From: Olivibacter sp. XZL3
GTDB taxonomy: Bacteria > Bacteroidota > Bacteroidia > Sphingobacteriales > Sphingobacteriaceae
Length of the DNA: 64,000 nucleotides
Assembly: GCF_004368405.1 (NCBI RefSeq)
Contig: NZ_SBJH01000004.1
Location: forward strand, 124,001 to 188,000
Reading direction: 5' to 3'
Program-made: the position numbers and the translations under genes
In this document: one piece after another, positions 7,909 through 18,900 of the stretch
Layout of the letters: every line of letters starts with the position of its first letter
Numbering within the stretch: position 1 is the first letter of the stretch
The notes under the pieces: model-generated
The model's database searches: none
What the model was told of the DNA's origin: nothing
What the model saw: the letters and a program-made list of their open reading frames with translations, nothing else

Positions 7909-9216
7909 TTAATTTGCTGTTTGCACATACTGCTCTAATGAAATAATGGCATCATATAAGACGCCCGCTTCCCCTCTAAACGTACCGGATCCTTCGGGTT
8001 TATTATCACGTGTATACCATTCAAAAAAACCGTTATTCTTGATCACACGATCCACCATCGGCTTTAGTTGTTCATAGGCTTCTTTTTGAAAGCCATACTT
8101 GATTAACTGCTGAATCATTCGTCCGCCAAACCAAGTCCAATCTCCCCCATTTTGATAACCGTAAGGATACATGCCCTTGTTCTTGAACGCACCTTCGGGA
8201 TAGGTTGGGTAAAGTGTTAAACCAATGGTTGCGGCGCCCGACTCCTTTACATTGGCCACCATCTTATCTAGCGAAACTTTAATCTGATCTTGGTTCAATA
8301 AGCCAGCCTCAATGGCTACGGCTGTACCTCCATGATAGTATATTGCATTTTCGTCAAAAGTATTATCAAAGGGTGAGCCGTTCAGGTAAAGATGGGGAAT
8401 AAATTTTTGATGCTTGTTATCCCAAAGATGCTTCATCGTATGCGCTGCGATACGCTCGCGGATAGGCTTCCACTCTTTAGTTTTTTCCGGTACCATCTCC
8501 ATAAAATTATCCAGGGCGATCAAAAACATGGCGTTATCATAAATATCAATTGCCAAGTGCGAATCGTCGGTCAGGTAAACACCCCAATCATGTTCGGGCT
8601 GCACATCACCCCAGTCGGCAGTGGTAGCGCCCCATAACAAGCTATATTTTTCATTATAGCGTTTATTCATTAGAAAAGACAAGGCTTGTTCCATGCGATC
8701 CCGTACGGCTGTTGCACCGACTTTGGTGTTTAAAAATGCGGTATCCTGCGTTGCATGTACATATTTGTAAACAGCCTGTATTAACGAGGTCTCCTGATCG
8801 GTTTCCACGGTATTCTTATGGCCGGCATAGTGTGGTGCAAGATCGTTATAGATATAATCGTAGCCTCCCTTACTCGATTTTACGGTTGATTTTGGCACAA
8901 AACCGTCAACAATATTGCCGTCTGCTCCTTGCAACTGAAAAAAAATAATCAAGTTATCCTTTAGCGTATCCTTTGGGTGAACGTGTGCGGCAAGGTTTAT
9001 AAAAGTGTTATAATCACGAATCCAAACTTCCCGATATCCATCCCCTGCATTAAAGCCTGTGCTTACCACTTTTAAGGCTCGCTCTTTTACAATGTTTAGA
9101 TTACTGTCAGCAGCAATTACCTCTGCCAATGTCTGTTCCTTATTCCTGCTCGTTTGATTATTACATGCGTAAACAACTAGACAAATAAGGAATAAGATGA
9201 TTGTTATTTTTTTCAT
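7909..9216 (-). CDS. (alpha/alpha)6-barrel glycoside hydrolase-like lipoprotein
   Basis: The 435-residue protein begins with a lipoprotein signal (lipobox LVVYAC, Cys18). The rest resembles six-hairpin glycosidases (GH63, GH125, glycogen-debranching and related clans): GYREVWIRDYNTFI near residue 61, WGATTADWGDV near 193-203, GGDWTWFGGRMIQQL near 355-370, and FFEWYTRDNKPEGSGTFRGE near 395. The acidic residues of WIRD and of the C-terminal EW/GE blocks are plausible catalytic groups; I cannot assign a CAZy family. It is the last gene of the mannoside operon, 106 bases after the GH92 gene, so an exo-acting alpha-mannosidase or alpha-glucosidase role is inferred from context. Confidence 0.7.
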   Translation of the reverse strand: MKKITIILFLICLVVYACNNQTSRNKEQTLAEVIAADSNLNIVKERALKVVSTGFNAGDGYREVWIRDYNTFINLAAHVHPKDTLKDNLIIFFQLQGADGNIVDGFVPKSTVKSSKGGYDYIYNDLAPHYAGHKNTVETDQETSLIQAVYKYVHATQDTAFLNTKVGATAVRDRMEQALSFLMNKRYNEKYSLLWGATTADWGDVQPEHDWGVYLTDDSHLAIDIYDNAMFLIALDNFMEMVPEKTKEWKPIRERIAAHTMKHLWDNKHQKFIPHLYLNGSPFDNTFDENAIYYHGGTAVAIEAGLLNQDQIKVSLDKMVANVKESGAATIGLTLYPTYPEGAFKNKGMYPYGYQNGGDWTWFGGRMIQQLIKYGFQKEAYEQLKPMVDRVIKNNGFFEWYTRDNKPEGSGTFRGEAGVLYDAIISLEQYVQTAN

Positions 9217-9322
9217 CTATTTAAATTTGCTTTTTAGTGGTGATGAAGCTATCAGATTTATTCATTCCCCTGTGTGGTTTGAATAAATCATGATGGTTTC
9301 ATTTTTTATCTTTTTAATTTGG

Positions 9323-12300
9323 TTAGTTCGCCCGCGGAATACCATTGATACCCCATGTTTTATTAGGTTCGGGTCCCATCTCCAAAACAAGCTTTCCACC
9401 CTTTAGCACCTCAGCGGCTGGCAACCAGCAATCATTCCACTCTTTTCCGTTCAGATAGGCTTTTTGTATATACATATTTCGTTTACTTGTGTTTTTCGCT
9501 TCTATGGTGAAGCTTTGGCCTCTTCCAAAGCGCTTGCCTAAATGGATCGTAACTGTCTTAAAAATAGGACTACCGATTTCATAGACTGGGTTGACACGGG
9601 TTCCCCCATCGGTCTGGAAGAGCCCCAGCGCGTTCACAACAAACCAAGCACTCATCTGTCCTTGGTCTTCATCCCCCAAATAAGCATTTGCTTCACCGTG
9701 CCCATAGTAGCGTTCCACAATGGCACGACTCCATTTCTGCGTTAGCCAAGGGCGTTTAACCCAGTTAAATAGAAAGGCGAAGTGCATGGACTGTTGATTA
9801 CCTTGTACTACCGGATAATCCCAATACTGGTCGTTCGGACCGTTGAAGCGCCAGCGATAGCTTTCACCGAACCCCCACTCCAGCCGCTTGGTAAAGGTAT
9901 CTTCACCAATGCACTGTGCCAAGCCGGCAACGTCCTGCGGCACGAAATAGGTAAGTTGCCAAGCGTTGCCCTCTACATAGTGTTTATTGGCTCCTGATTT
10001 GAAAGGATCAAAATCAGGCAACCAGTCTCCTTTCTTATCCCGCATCCGTGCGTAGCCCGTTGTTGTATCAATCGCATTTTTCCACCAAGATCCACGATCA
10101 GCAAAAATTTGGTACTCTTTTTCTTTACCGAGGGCCTTAGCAAACTGGCCGACAGTCCAGTCGTCATAACTATATTCCAAAGAATTGGAGAACCTACCTT
10201 CGTCAAAAGGAACGTAGTGATGCTGAAGGTAGGTAGCCAAATCGCGATTACCGGCATAACCTCCTTCTACCGGACCTGGTGGCGTCGTTTGCATTTTGTG
10301 CACCGCTTCAAACGCTTTTTCTACGTCATAGTCGCGGATTCCCATTTGATAAGCGCCTACAATAAGCGGTATTTCATGTTCAGCCACCATAACCGGTATA
10401 TATTCCATTCCGGCAGGTCCTTTTGCTAACCAGCCATTGGCATCGTACATCGCCAGCTGCGATCGTACCCATTTGTTTGACCACTCGGGCGTAATCAAGT
10501 TCCAAAATTGGTTGAGGTTCCAAAAGGTATTCCAAAAGGCGTCGCAACCCAACGCCCGGTCGCTTGTATCACTAAAACGGCGTACCTTTTCATCTGCAGA
10601 CACCCAGCTTCCATCTACGTCACTAAAGGTATTCCTACTCGCCAGGGAGCGATACATATTGGTGTAGAAACGTTGCTTTTGAAAGAGATCATCCGATTCA
10701 ATATGCACGCGGCTTAGCAGTTCATTCCAAACCTTTCGTTGATTGGCAACGACTTTATCGAACGACCAGCCAAAGGGTTTACTGATTTCTTCCATCAAAT
10801 TTTGCTCCGCCTGCGCTAAACCGACAAAGGAAATACCGGTTCTGACTTGTACGGTATGCTTCTTTTTCAGGTCAAACTCTACGAACATACCAGCATTCTT
10901 TACATGGCCTGTGGATAATTCCGACTGCCGTAGCACCTGACCATCTTTCCAATAGCCAAGCTTTTGAATAGGCTGGTCGAACTCCATCACGAAGTATATG
11001 GTATACGCTTGATCAACACCACCCGACCAGACATTTTTCGACAATTGTTTGCTGTGACCTGCAATGCGGTTAGGGGTGATTTGCTTCAAACTTGCTTCCT
11101 CAATTTCATAAGGATATTCACTTGGAATTTGTAGATCGACCATAACTCGGCCAGTGTCTCCACGATGGTACGTATAACGCTGCAAGCTGCTTCGCGTACC
11201 GGCGGTAAGCTCGGCCGTAATATCATAATCGGTCAAATCTACCCGATAATAGCCCAAGGGTGCTTTTTCAGTCGATTTATCAATTCGTGATCGGTAGCCG
11301 CTATCGGGCTGATGTTCGTCGCCAATAGCGATTTGTAAGGGGCCAGTCGTTGGAAAGGTTCCCAAACCAGCCATCGTCCATTCATGGATATGGCTAAAGG
11401 TACCGATTGATTCAATGGTAGGATCATACCCCGCTTGCCAACCACTATTCTGGTTATCCGGACTCAATTTCACCATGCTGAACGGCATCCAAGGTCCCGG
11501 GGCGATCATCCACCGTGAATGAGCCGCACCCATCATGGTGTTGACATAAGTTGCGGGGCTGACTTCACCTTGAGCAGAACGAAGCACCTCGCCACTTTCC
11601 ATCAACTGTCCATCGATAAACACGGCATATGCACTTTTTTTAGCTTGTTTAACGGCAGGCATCGGCGCCTCGAGAATGTGGCGTCCTGAATCAAGTGCCT
11701 GCTTAAAAATCGGTTGCCCCTCCAATTTGACTTCCAGGATTGGTTGTCCTTTTAGTGGAGAAATATCGATCAACAAGGGTTGATAACGCGTACCTGCTTT
11801 TTCCATGTCATAATCAGCAGCTTCAATATGACGAATCAAGGCATTATTTGCCGATTTTATCGAAACGGTACCGGGGCCTTTCAATAGTAGGTTATCGAAA
11901 ACAAGCCATCCCCCTTGAAGACTGGTCAATTGAATCTCATTGAAGCCTTTTCTTAACAAATTAGGTGGTATTGGTATCTCAACCCGTTGGGTATCTGTAC
12001 TCAAAAAAGGGCCGGTGGGTTCAACTTTTCCTTTACCACCTTTTAGCTGAAAATGATGGGGCTGTCCGTTGATGATAACTTTCAACAACGGCGCATGGAG
12101 TGGATCAGTCTGCAATATATTGGCTTCGAAATAAAACTTGTCTGCTTTATTCAGCTGTTCTAACTCAAAGTCAATGTTTAGCACATGCGAACGTATACCC
12201 GCTGTTGGCCCGGTACCTCCCCACTTCGTTGCGGGCCCAGGCAGCACATAGGGCCACTCCTCATTGGGATCCGAATAACCGATCAAAAAAAAACGGTCTT

Positions 12301-12478
12301 CAAAACCAAAATCATGTGCAATAAATTGCTGGTATTCATTAGGCGCCAGGGCCATTCCATGTGGGCTCTGATCGAGCTTACCGATTTCCCATAAGACTTT
12401 TAAATCCTCTTGGGCGTGCCCCATAAAGGACATCATTACAATAAACAAAGCCCATATATATTTTTTTATTCGCATCAT
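9323..12478 (-). CDS. GH92 alpha-mannosidase with N-terminal CBM-like domain
   Basis: The 1051-residue secreted enzyme has a signal peptide (about 1-22) and then an unusual beta-rich domain (about 27-200). Its GWLVFDNLLLKGPG end resembles the carbohydrate-binding domain III of PL4 rhamnogalacturonan lyases. A GH92 catalytic region starts near residue 310 (VNTMMGAAHSRW) and runs to the end. EGNAW (Glu836) and GDEDQG (Asp936, Asp938) align with the catalytic acid and base pair described for Bacteroides GH92 enzymes, so it should be active as a Ca-dependent exo-alpha-mannosidase. Typical GH92 proteins are about 750 residues; the extra length is the N-terminal domain. It starts 4 bases after the stop of the isomerase gene, indicating tight coupling. 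Confidence 0.92.
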   Translation of the reverse strand: MMRIKKYIWALFIVMMSFMGHAQEDLKVLWEIGKLDQSPHGMALAPNEYQQFIAHDFGFEDRFFLIGYSDPNEEWPYVLPGPATKWGGTGPTAGIRSHVLNIDFELEQLNKADKFYFEANILQTDPLHAPLLKVIINGQPHHFQLKGGKGKVEPTGPFLSTDTQRVEIPIPPNLLRKGFNEIQLTSLQGGWLVFDNLLLKGPGTVSIKSANNALIRHIEAADYDMEKAGTRYQPLLIDISPLKGQPILEVKLEGQPIFKQALDSGRHILEAPMPAVKQAKKSAYAVFIDGQLMESGEVLRSAQGEVSPATYVNTMMGAAHSRWMIAPGPWMPFSMVKLSPDNQNSGWQAGYDPTIESIGTFSHIHEWTMAGLGTFPTTGPLQIAIGDEHQPDSGYRSRIDKSTEKAPLGYYRVDLTDYDITAELTAGTRSSLQRYTYHRGDTGRVMVDLQIPSEYPYEIEEASLKQITPNRIAGHSKQLSKNVWSGGVDQAYTIYFVMEFDQPIQKLGYWKDGQVLRQSELSTGHVKNAGMFVEFDLKKKHTVQVRTGISFVGLAQAEQNLMEEISKPFGWSFDKVVANQRKVWNELLSRVHIESDDLFQKQRFYTNMYRSLASRNTFSDVDGSWVSADEKVRRFSDTSDRALGCDAFWNTFWNLNQFWNLITPEWSNKWVRSQLAMYDANGWLAKGPAGMEYIPVMVAEHEIPLIVGAYQMGIRDYDVEKAFEAVHKMQTTPPGPVEGGYAGNRDLATYLQHHYVPFDEGRFSNSLEYSYDDWTVGQFAKALGKEKEYQIFADRGSWWKNAIDTTTGYARMRDKKGDWLPDFDPFKSGANKHYVEGNAWQLTYFVPQDVAGLAQCIGEDTFTKRLEWGFGESYRWRFNGPNDQYWDYPVVQGNQQSMHFAFLFNWVKRPWLTQKWSRAIVERYYGHGEANAYLGDEDQGQMSAWFVVNALGLFQTDGGTRVNPVYEIGSPIFKTVTIHLGKRFGRGQSFTIEAKNTSKRNMYIQKAYLNGKEWNDCWLPAAEVLKGGKLVLEMGPEPNKTWGINGIPRAN

Positions 12479-12482
12479 TCTA

Positions 12483-14264
12483 TTATTGATTTAAACAAGC
12501 TTCGTCTTTCACGAAGGCTACCACTACTTTCGCTTTCTTTTGTCCCAAATTGCGAAGGCTATAACCATGAGCAGCTGCCGGAATCGCAAAGGTTTCGACG
12601 AAATTAAACACCTGTTTCAATCCATTAGCCGTTGTAAGCTCAATAGACTCCCCTTCTACCAACATCAATACATGGCATTGCCCCTGCGTTAAAATATTGA
12701 CGCGATCGTCAAATTCGTAACGGCAAACCGCATAGAAATGTTCGGGATGTGTTGGCAAGTGCATCACGCTGCTTTGCTCATCAAGTACTTGCTGCACCGG
12801 TTTGGAGATCAATGTATCTATTACAGCTTGTCCCTTCCGTGAGAAATCAAGGTTGTCAAAAGCACGGTCAATATTCAATGGACGTGGATTCCCCTCTAAA
12901 TCCGGTCGCACCCAATCGTACATCTTGAAGGTGAAGATATAAGGCGTGGCACTGATTTCCAGCACCAAGTTATTTTTACCGGAAGCGTGGACTGTTCCGT
13001 TTGGAATTAAGTATAGGCCATGCTTTTCGGCTGGAAATTGCTGCACGTAATCTTCAATATTCAAGGCTTCATTTTTCTCGAAACTTTGCTCCAGTTCCTG
13101 TTTGAAACGTTTGGGTTCGATGTTGTCCTGAAAGCCAAGATAAACCTGTGCATCATCCTCACAATCAACAATGTAATAAGTTTCATCTTGTGTGAAACTT
13201 TCACCAAAATTTTCTTGAATATAAGCGGTTCTTGGATGGCACTGAATGGATAGATTTCCTCCATCGTAGGTATCGAGAAAATCGAAGCGAATGGGAAATT
13301 CATCACCAAAACGCCGATGTGCTTTTCCTAACACATTTTCGCCTTCTTGATACATCAATTGATCGAAAGAAATCTCCAATTGATTTCCGCCGTCGGTTAG
13401 CACCAGTCCATTTTCCGGAACAATCATCTCGAAAGACCAAGCATAATTCGGAACATCCTGATCTAGGCCGGGTAAATGATTTTTTAACCATTGTCCTCCC
13501 CATACACCCGGTTCAAACCAGGGTCTTACCCTGAAAAAAGACTGTGACATCTGTTTAAGCGTCTTGCGAAGGGCATCGCCATACATCCAAGTGATGGTAT
13601 CCGGTTCCTGTTGATCCGCCATGATACTGATGTGAGGCAATATCGCTTTTTTATGCTTGTTTAAGACGACCCAATCAACAAAATAAAAACGTTTGTAGGT
13701 TTGCTTGTTATCCCGCAATTGCTGAGCGCCTAGATTTCGCACGGAACCCGCACGCATACGCTTTTGAATAATGTTTTTAGGGAGGTCGACATAGATTATC
13801 GGCGCTGTCGGATTACACAATGCGGCACCACAGCCATATATGATTATTTGCTGTGCATCACTTTTGTGCATTAGACTTTTAAGTCGGTCTCTATCAAAAA
13901 AGTCGACTAAGGATAAGGACGTCTTCGTTCCAAAGATTGGATCATCACCACCAAGAAAAGGTCGCACCATGGTTTCAATGCTCGATGTTGGCAATAAAGC
14001 TTGATCAACCGACACGAAGCGCACTTCTTTACCAAGGCGTTTAAACGATGCTTCCAAATTGCTCACCACGGCATGCCAATCGACACCAATATAGCCATCA
14101 AGTAAACAAAGAGGCAAATCGCCTAAAATATTGGCAGCCAACGCATCAAAGCCTTTGAAAATTTCGCCTTGCACCGGATAAGTTGGGCATATTTCATAAT
14201 TCAGGTTTACTTTTCCATTGGCTAAATCCATTTCCTTTTGTTGTTGTTCCATAATATTAATCAT
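12483..14264 (-). CDS. Class I mannose-6-phosphate isomerase with N-terminal kinase-like domain
   Basis: The C-terminal half (about 245-593) is a cupin-type phosphomannose isomerase. RPWFEPGVWGGQWL begins it, IQCHP (Gln341, His343), DETYY (Glu361) and NGTVHASG (His426) supply the expected zinc ligands, and a second cupin ends the chain. It would convert mannose 6-phosphate to fructose 6-phosphate in the cytosol. The N-terminal 240 residues resemble a uridine-kinase-type P-loop fold, but the Walker A position reads DGYIGVDW, lacking GxxxxGK[ST], so ATP binding is doubtful. The context (GH92, sugar porter, SusCD) fits a mannose pathway; a mannose kinase is not evident in the operon. ATG at 14264 or the in-frame ATG at 14252 could be the start. 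Confidence 0.85.
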   Translation of the reverse strand: MINIMEQQQKEMDLANGKVNLNYEICPTYPVQGEIFKGFDALAANILGDLPLCLLDGYIGVDWHAVVSNLEASFKRLGKEVRFVSVDQALLPTSSIETMVRPFLGGDDPIFGTKTSLSLVDFFDRDRLKSLMHKSDAQQIIIYGCGAALCNPTAPIIYVDLPKNIIQKRMRAGSVRNLGAQQLRDNKQTYKRFYFVDWVVLNKHKKAILPHISIMADQQEPDTITWMYGDALRKTLKQMSQSFFRVRPWFEPGVWGGQWLKNHLPGLDQDVPNYAWSFEMIVPENGLVLTDGGNQLEISFDQLMYQEGENVLGKAHRRFGDEFPIRFDFLDTYDGGNLSIQCHPRTAYIQENFGESFTQDETYYIVDCEDDAQVYLGFQDNIEPKRFKQELEQSFEKNEALNIEDYVQQFPAEKHGLYLIPNGTVHASGKNNLVLEISATPYIFTFKMYDWVRPDLEGNPRPLNIDRAFDNLDFSRKGQAVIDTLISKPVQQVLDEQSSVMHLPTHPEHFYAVCRYEFDDRVNILTQGQCHVLMLVEGESIELTTANGLKQVFNFVETFAIPAAAHGYSLRNLGQKKAKVVVAFVKDEACLNQ

Positions 14265-14333
14265 TCTTTTTGGTATCTTCTTTTATCCTTAGTCGACTTT
14301 CAAGTTATCGACATCTTATTGGCTGTTGCATCG

Positions 14334-15926
14334 CTAGTAGCCGGGATTTTGCGTTAAACTAGGGTTCCTTTGCAGTTCGTCTGTCGGGATTGGTAATAAT
14401 AAATTCTTTTCTTGTATAATCGCACCTTTGTCATTAGCATGGCCGATAACCGGCTCGAAACGAATGTCGCCACTGCCATCTCCGATCGGTACCGGAAACA
14501 TGCGCGTCCGTTGAATGTCGAACCATTGACGACCTTCAAATACTAATTCGCGGTAGCGCTCTTTCCAAACTTCTTGTACAAATTGCTCAACCGACAGGCC
14601 CGCTAGACTTTGTCTTAATTGATTGGTATCGGACTTCCACAGCGCTCTTGCCCTAACCTGCAAGAGGTAATTGATCGCTTCATCCGTTACACCTTCCGAG
14701 AGGGCGATAGCCTCGGCAGCGATTAATAGCACATCCGAATAGGTATAAATCGGCAAATCCTTTCCTGAACTAGCCGTCTCAAAGGTCGCTTCATCATCCA
14801 TCCACATATAAGGAGCGGTAACGAAATTCAGCGTTGTACCATTTGATCGGGTTAATGATGAATGGAAATATTGTTTTTCCTGAATACGAAGATCATTTTC
14901 GCGGCTGTAACCTTGCAAAAATTTAGTAGAGGGCCCATAAGCGTTATTGGTAATGGCAAAAGCCGTAGACGATGCCGCTGTAGCCGGGAAAGCCCAATGT
15001 ACGTGGGTGGAAGTGGAAATACCTATAGCGAACTCATAGTAGTAAATGTATTCGGCACTGTTATTATCTACCAAACGCAATTTATTGTAAGCCGTACTAT
15101 TTAGGTTAACCGCACCATCCGCGTTACGGTCGTGTGTAGTTAACTGATAAATTCCGGTTTTAATAATGGATTTGGCAACCGTTGCGCTTTTGACATACTC
15201 CGCTTTTTGTAAAGGATAACCACCCATAGTAAGGTAAACATCCGCTAAAAGCGTGGCAGCTGTACCCTTGGTTATTCGCCCCCCATTGTTTGGCATGGTT
15301 GCTTCAACCAGTTCGCCTTCGTTGACTGCGAACTCCAAATCGGTAGTAATCAGCGCATACACTTCTTCCAACGGGCTTTTAGCAACGTTTAGATTTTCGA
15401 GTGTTTCATAAGGTTCCGTAATCAGTGGCACTTCACCAAAAAGCCGGGCGAGTTGAAAATAGCCCATCGCCCGAAAATAGCGCGCTTCTGCCAACAACTG
15501 ATTACGCTGCGTGTCTGACAAACCAGGTGTTGTAGGAATATATTTAATAGCGTTATTAGCCCGCGCAATACCGCTGTACAAAATACTCCAAATATCCTGA
15601 AAATAGGTGGATAGATTGGTTGCATTGAAAGTCATGTTTTGGGCGTGTTGCACATGTACCTCCTGCCCCTTAAATTCATTGTCTATATACCCTGTTAGAT
15701 ACGGGCCGAAGAACATTTTTGCACCTGAATAATGCGTACCAGCACCGTCGTAAAGTAGCGGTGCTCCCGTTCTATAGAGCCCGTTAACGGCATTGATCGC
15801 GTGCTCCGGCTGCGTGAAATATTGACTGCCGGCTATTTCATCTTTAGGTTCCTCTTCGAGAAATTTTTTGCATGAGCTGAAAATTGCAGCTGCTGCTATT
15901 AAATATATAATGATAATTGGTTTCAT
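14334..15926 (-). CDS. SusD-like glycan-binding lipoprotein (mannoside locus)
   Basis: The 530-residue surface lipoprotein has a signal ending AAAIFSSC and the usual SusD start CKKFLEEEPKDEI. TPR-like helices follow (RYFRAMGYFQLARLFGEVPLI, about 150-170) and the conserved C-terminal block (RYRELVFEGRQWFDIQRT, then LLPIPTDELQRNPSLTQNPGY). The start is placed at ATG 15926 because this gives a proper lipoprotein signal; an in-frame ATG 11 codons earlier (15959) would prefix it with a polar stretch. It lies 43 bases after the SusC stop and acts with SusC to capture oligosaccharide at the cell surface. Confidence 0.93.
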   Translation of the reverse strand: MKPIIIIYLIAAAAIFSSCKKFLEEEPKDEIAGSQYFTQPEHAINAVNGLYRTGAPLLYDGAGTHYSGAKMFFGPYLTGYIDNEFKGQEVHVQHAQNMTFNATNLSTYFQDIWSILYSGIARANNAIKYIPTTPGLSDTQRNQLLAEARYFRAMGYFQLARLFGEVPLITEPYETLENLNVAKSPLEEVYALITTDLEFAVNEGELVEATMPNNGGRITKGTAATLLADVYLTMGGYPLQKAEYVKSATVAKSIIKTGIYQLTTHDRNADGAVNLNSTAYNKLRLVDNNSAEYIYYYEFAIGISTSTHVHWAFPATAASSTAFAITNNAYGPSTKFLQGYSRENDLRIQEKQYFHSSLTRSNGTTLNFVTAPYMWMDDEATFETASSGKDLPIYTYSDVLLIAAEAIALSEGVTDEAINYLLQVRARALWKSDTNQLRQSLAGLSVEQFVQEVWKERYRELVFEGRQWFDIQRTRMFPVPIGDGSGDIRFEPVIGHANDKGAIIQEKNLLLPIPTDELQRNPSLTQNPGY

Positions 15927-15969
15927 TTGATCAACTTTTAAGATTTTCAATGGATTCATATCGCCTCAC

Positions 15970-18900
15970 TTAAAATTGAAAACTAGTGCCTAAGGTGAAC
16001 GTTCGAGGCCGTGGATACTGGTGAAAGTATATATTCTGCCCCCATTGGTTCGTTCCCCAAGAGGTAGCTTCCGGATCGTATCCTTTAAAGCTGTCAGATG
16101 TGACGAGGAAAGCATTCTGAACGCTTGCATAAATCCGCCAGTTCTTTAATCCGATTTTGCTTAATTGTGTATTCCCAAAATTGTAACCTAAACTGATGGC
16201 ATTAACCCGAAGGTACGAGCCATTGGCTACCCAGTGATCGTCAACTTCACTATTCTGGCCGGAGTATGGACCGTTCCGGATTTGTTGAATCATGGTATTT
16301 TGATTTTCCTCTGTCCAGCTGTCCGTTAATGTCCATCTGAAACCATTGGAATAACCGGTGCGATCTTCCATCGAATGGAAGAACTGTTGTAGAATATCTA
16401 CCCCGAATACAAATTGTAAATCAACACTTAAATCGAAGTTTTTATAACGAAAGTTGTTGATGAAACTGCCGGTCCAATCGGGTAGACCTTTACCGATGAT
16501 GGTACGTTCGCTGCTGCGTTTCGCCTCACCCGGAATCGCGCCTACTTTAGCTGCGTCGGCAGCTTCGGCTGTGCTCCAGGTTCCTAGTCGTCTGTAACCC
16601 CAAAAAGAGCTGAGGCTTTCGCCAACCCGTAAAATGGTTTGACTACCCGACACCCAGTTTGGTCCGGGAAAGATATCCTCGTCATTCGCGCCCAATGCCT
16701 CAATTTTGTTTTTATTATAGTTGAAGTTAAGTGTTGTTTCCCAACTGAAATCGGTGGATTTTACCGGGCTGCCACTTATTAGCACCTCAATACCTCTATT
16801 CGAAACGGAGCCGATATTGTCGCGAACGGCAGCAAAGCCGGTGGATGTTGGAACCGGACGATCCAGCAAGAGGTCTGTAGTTAGCTTATGGTAGTAATCG
16901 AAGCCAAAACTCAAGCGACGATTAAATAGCGATAGGTCCATCCCGATATCAAACTGTTTGGTTTTCTCCCATTCCAAGTTGGGATTCGGCAAACGGTTGA
17001 TATAACTCTGTGAAACGCGTGTGCCATTGATCAACGTTGTTTCTGAAGAGATCGTACCTAAGGACTGATAGGTTGGAATCTCTGTATTCCCTGTTATACC
17101 ATAGCTCGAACGCAATTTTAGTTCATCGATGGCCTCCATATCTGCCAGGAAACGTTCTTGAGACAATACCCAACCCAAGCCAACGGAGGGAAAGATCCCA
17201 TATTTATTGTTCGCTCCGAAGCGCGAGGAACCATCGACACGACCCGTAAATGTCAAAAGGTATTTACTTTTGTAGCTGTAGCTTCCACGCAAGAAATAGG
17301 AGTTCATTGACCAGCGGTCATACGAAGAGGTAGGAGCTCCGGGTTGACTTGCCGCCTGAATACTATTAAAGCGGAAGAAATTATCGGAAAACCCTCTTGC
17401 TGATATCGCATCCGTTTCGGCAGTCCGCTCTTGCCAGCTTAGCCCCAGCACCCCGTTGATACGATGATCGCCAAACTCTTTGTTATAGTTCAAATAAGTC
17501 TCTTCCTGCCAGTAAAACGAATGTTGGTTCTCAATGTAAGCATAACCCAGCGGTGCCGAGATGTTAATCAAATCTGTCGGATCGTAATTCTGAATGAGGT
17601 TATCTTGCTTATCGAAACCAAATTGGGTACGTAAGTCAAGTCCGGGCAAGATATGAAAGGTTGCATAGGTATTTCCGAAGATTTGTGTCCGCTTCCGGAA
17701 GCGATCCTGTGTAGTCAGCACGTGTACCGGATTAGGGATGGCTTCGAGCGAATATGCATCACTGATCATTCCACTGTGTGCCCAAGTGCCGTCAGGAAAT
17801 TTCACCGGAAAAATCGAGGGCATTTCCAACATCGACCTCCTGGGCATCTGGTGGCCTCCCTCCTCTTCAAATTCATTTCCCCGGTTATAATTAACGAGTA
17901 TATTGGTTCCTAATGACAACCATTTCTTCGGATTGGCGTCATAAGCAAGTTTACCATTAATGCGCTCTAGCCAGTTATTGAGCATAATGCCTTCCGTTTT
18001 ATTGTAATTCATAAAGGCACCGAAGGATGATTTTTCCGATTTTCCCAATACCGATAATTGATGGTTGTGAGAAATGGCAGTTCGCGTGGCTTCTTCTTGC
18101 CAATCGGTATCGTACAGCGGATTTCCCTGTGCATCGAAAAGCCTAGGATCTGATTTGGTAAAAACGGGCGGTGTACCGCTGGGATTGTATTTGCTATAAT
18201 TTTGGAAACCGCGCTCAATTACCTCCAAAAATTCCGCCGAATTCAGTACATCCAGTTTTTTAGGCAATACGCCCATACTCACAAAGCCATCATAACCAAT
18301 CACAAGACCTTCCGTTGGTGCACCACGTTTGGTGGTCACAAGAATGACCCCATTAGCACCCCGCGCACCATAAATTGCGGTAGAGGAAGCGTCTTTTAAG
18401 ACTTCCATGCGTTCAATGTCATTTGGGTTCAGGAATTGAATGTTCTCCATTACCACACCGTCAACTACATAAAGCGGGTTAGAGGAAGAATTAATCGTAC
18501 CCAGGCCTCTGATGAGCACCCGAGGACTCCCCGTCGGCGAACCGGAGTTGAGGAATACGTTCACACCGGATACTTTACCCTTTAAACCTTGTAACATATT
18601 GTTGGCCGGAACGTTCAGCAGTTCTTTTGACGAGACAACGGCGACAGAACCGGTTAGATCCGACTTACGCTGGGTACCATAACCCGTAACAACGACCTCC
18701 TCCAGAGCTTCATCATCTGATTGAAGATTAATGTTGAAGGTGCGCTGCTTACCCACCGTAATTTCTTGCGGCTGCATACCGATATAACTGAATACCAGTA
18801 CAGCCTCTTCATTTGCTACTGTTAGTTGAAATCGCCCTTGGGCATCGGTAATCGTACCGTTCCCCGTTCCCTTTTCGCTAACACTGGCACCCGCTAAGGT

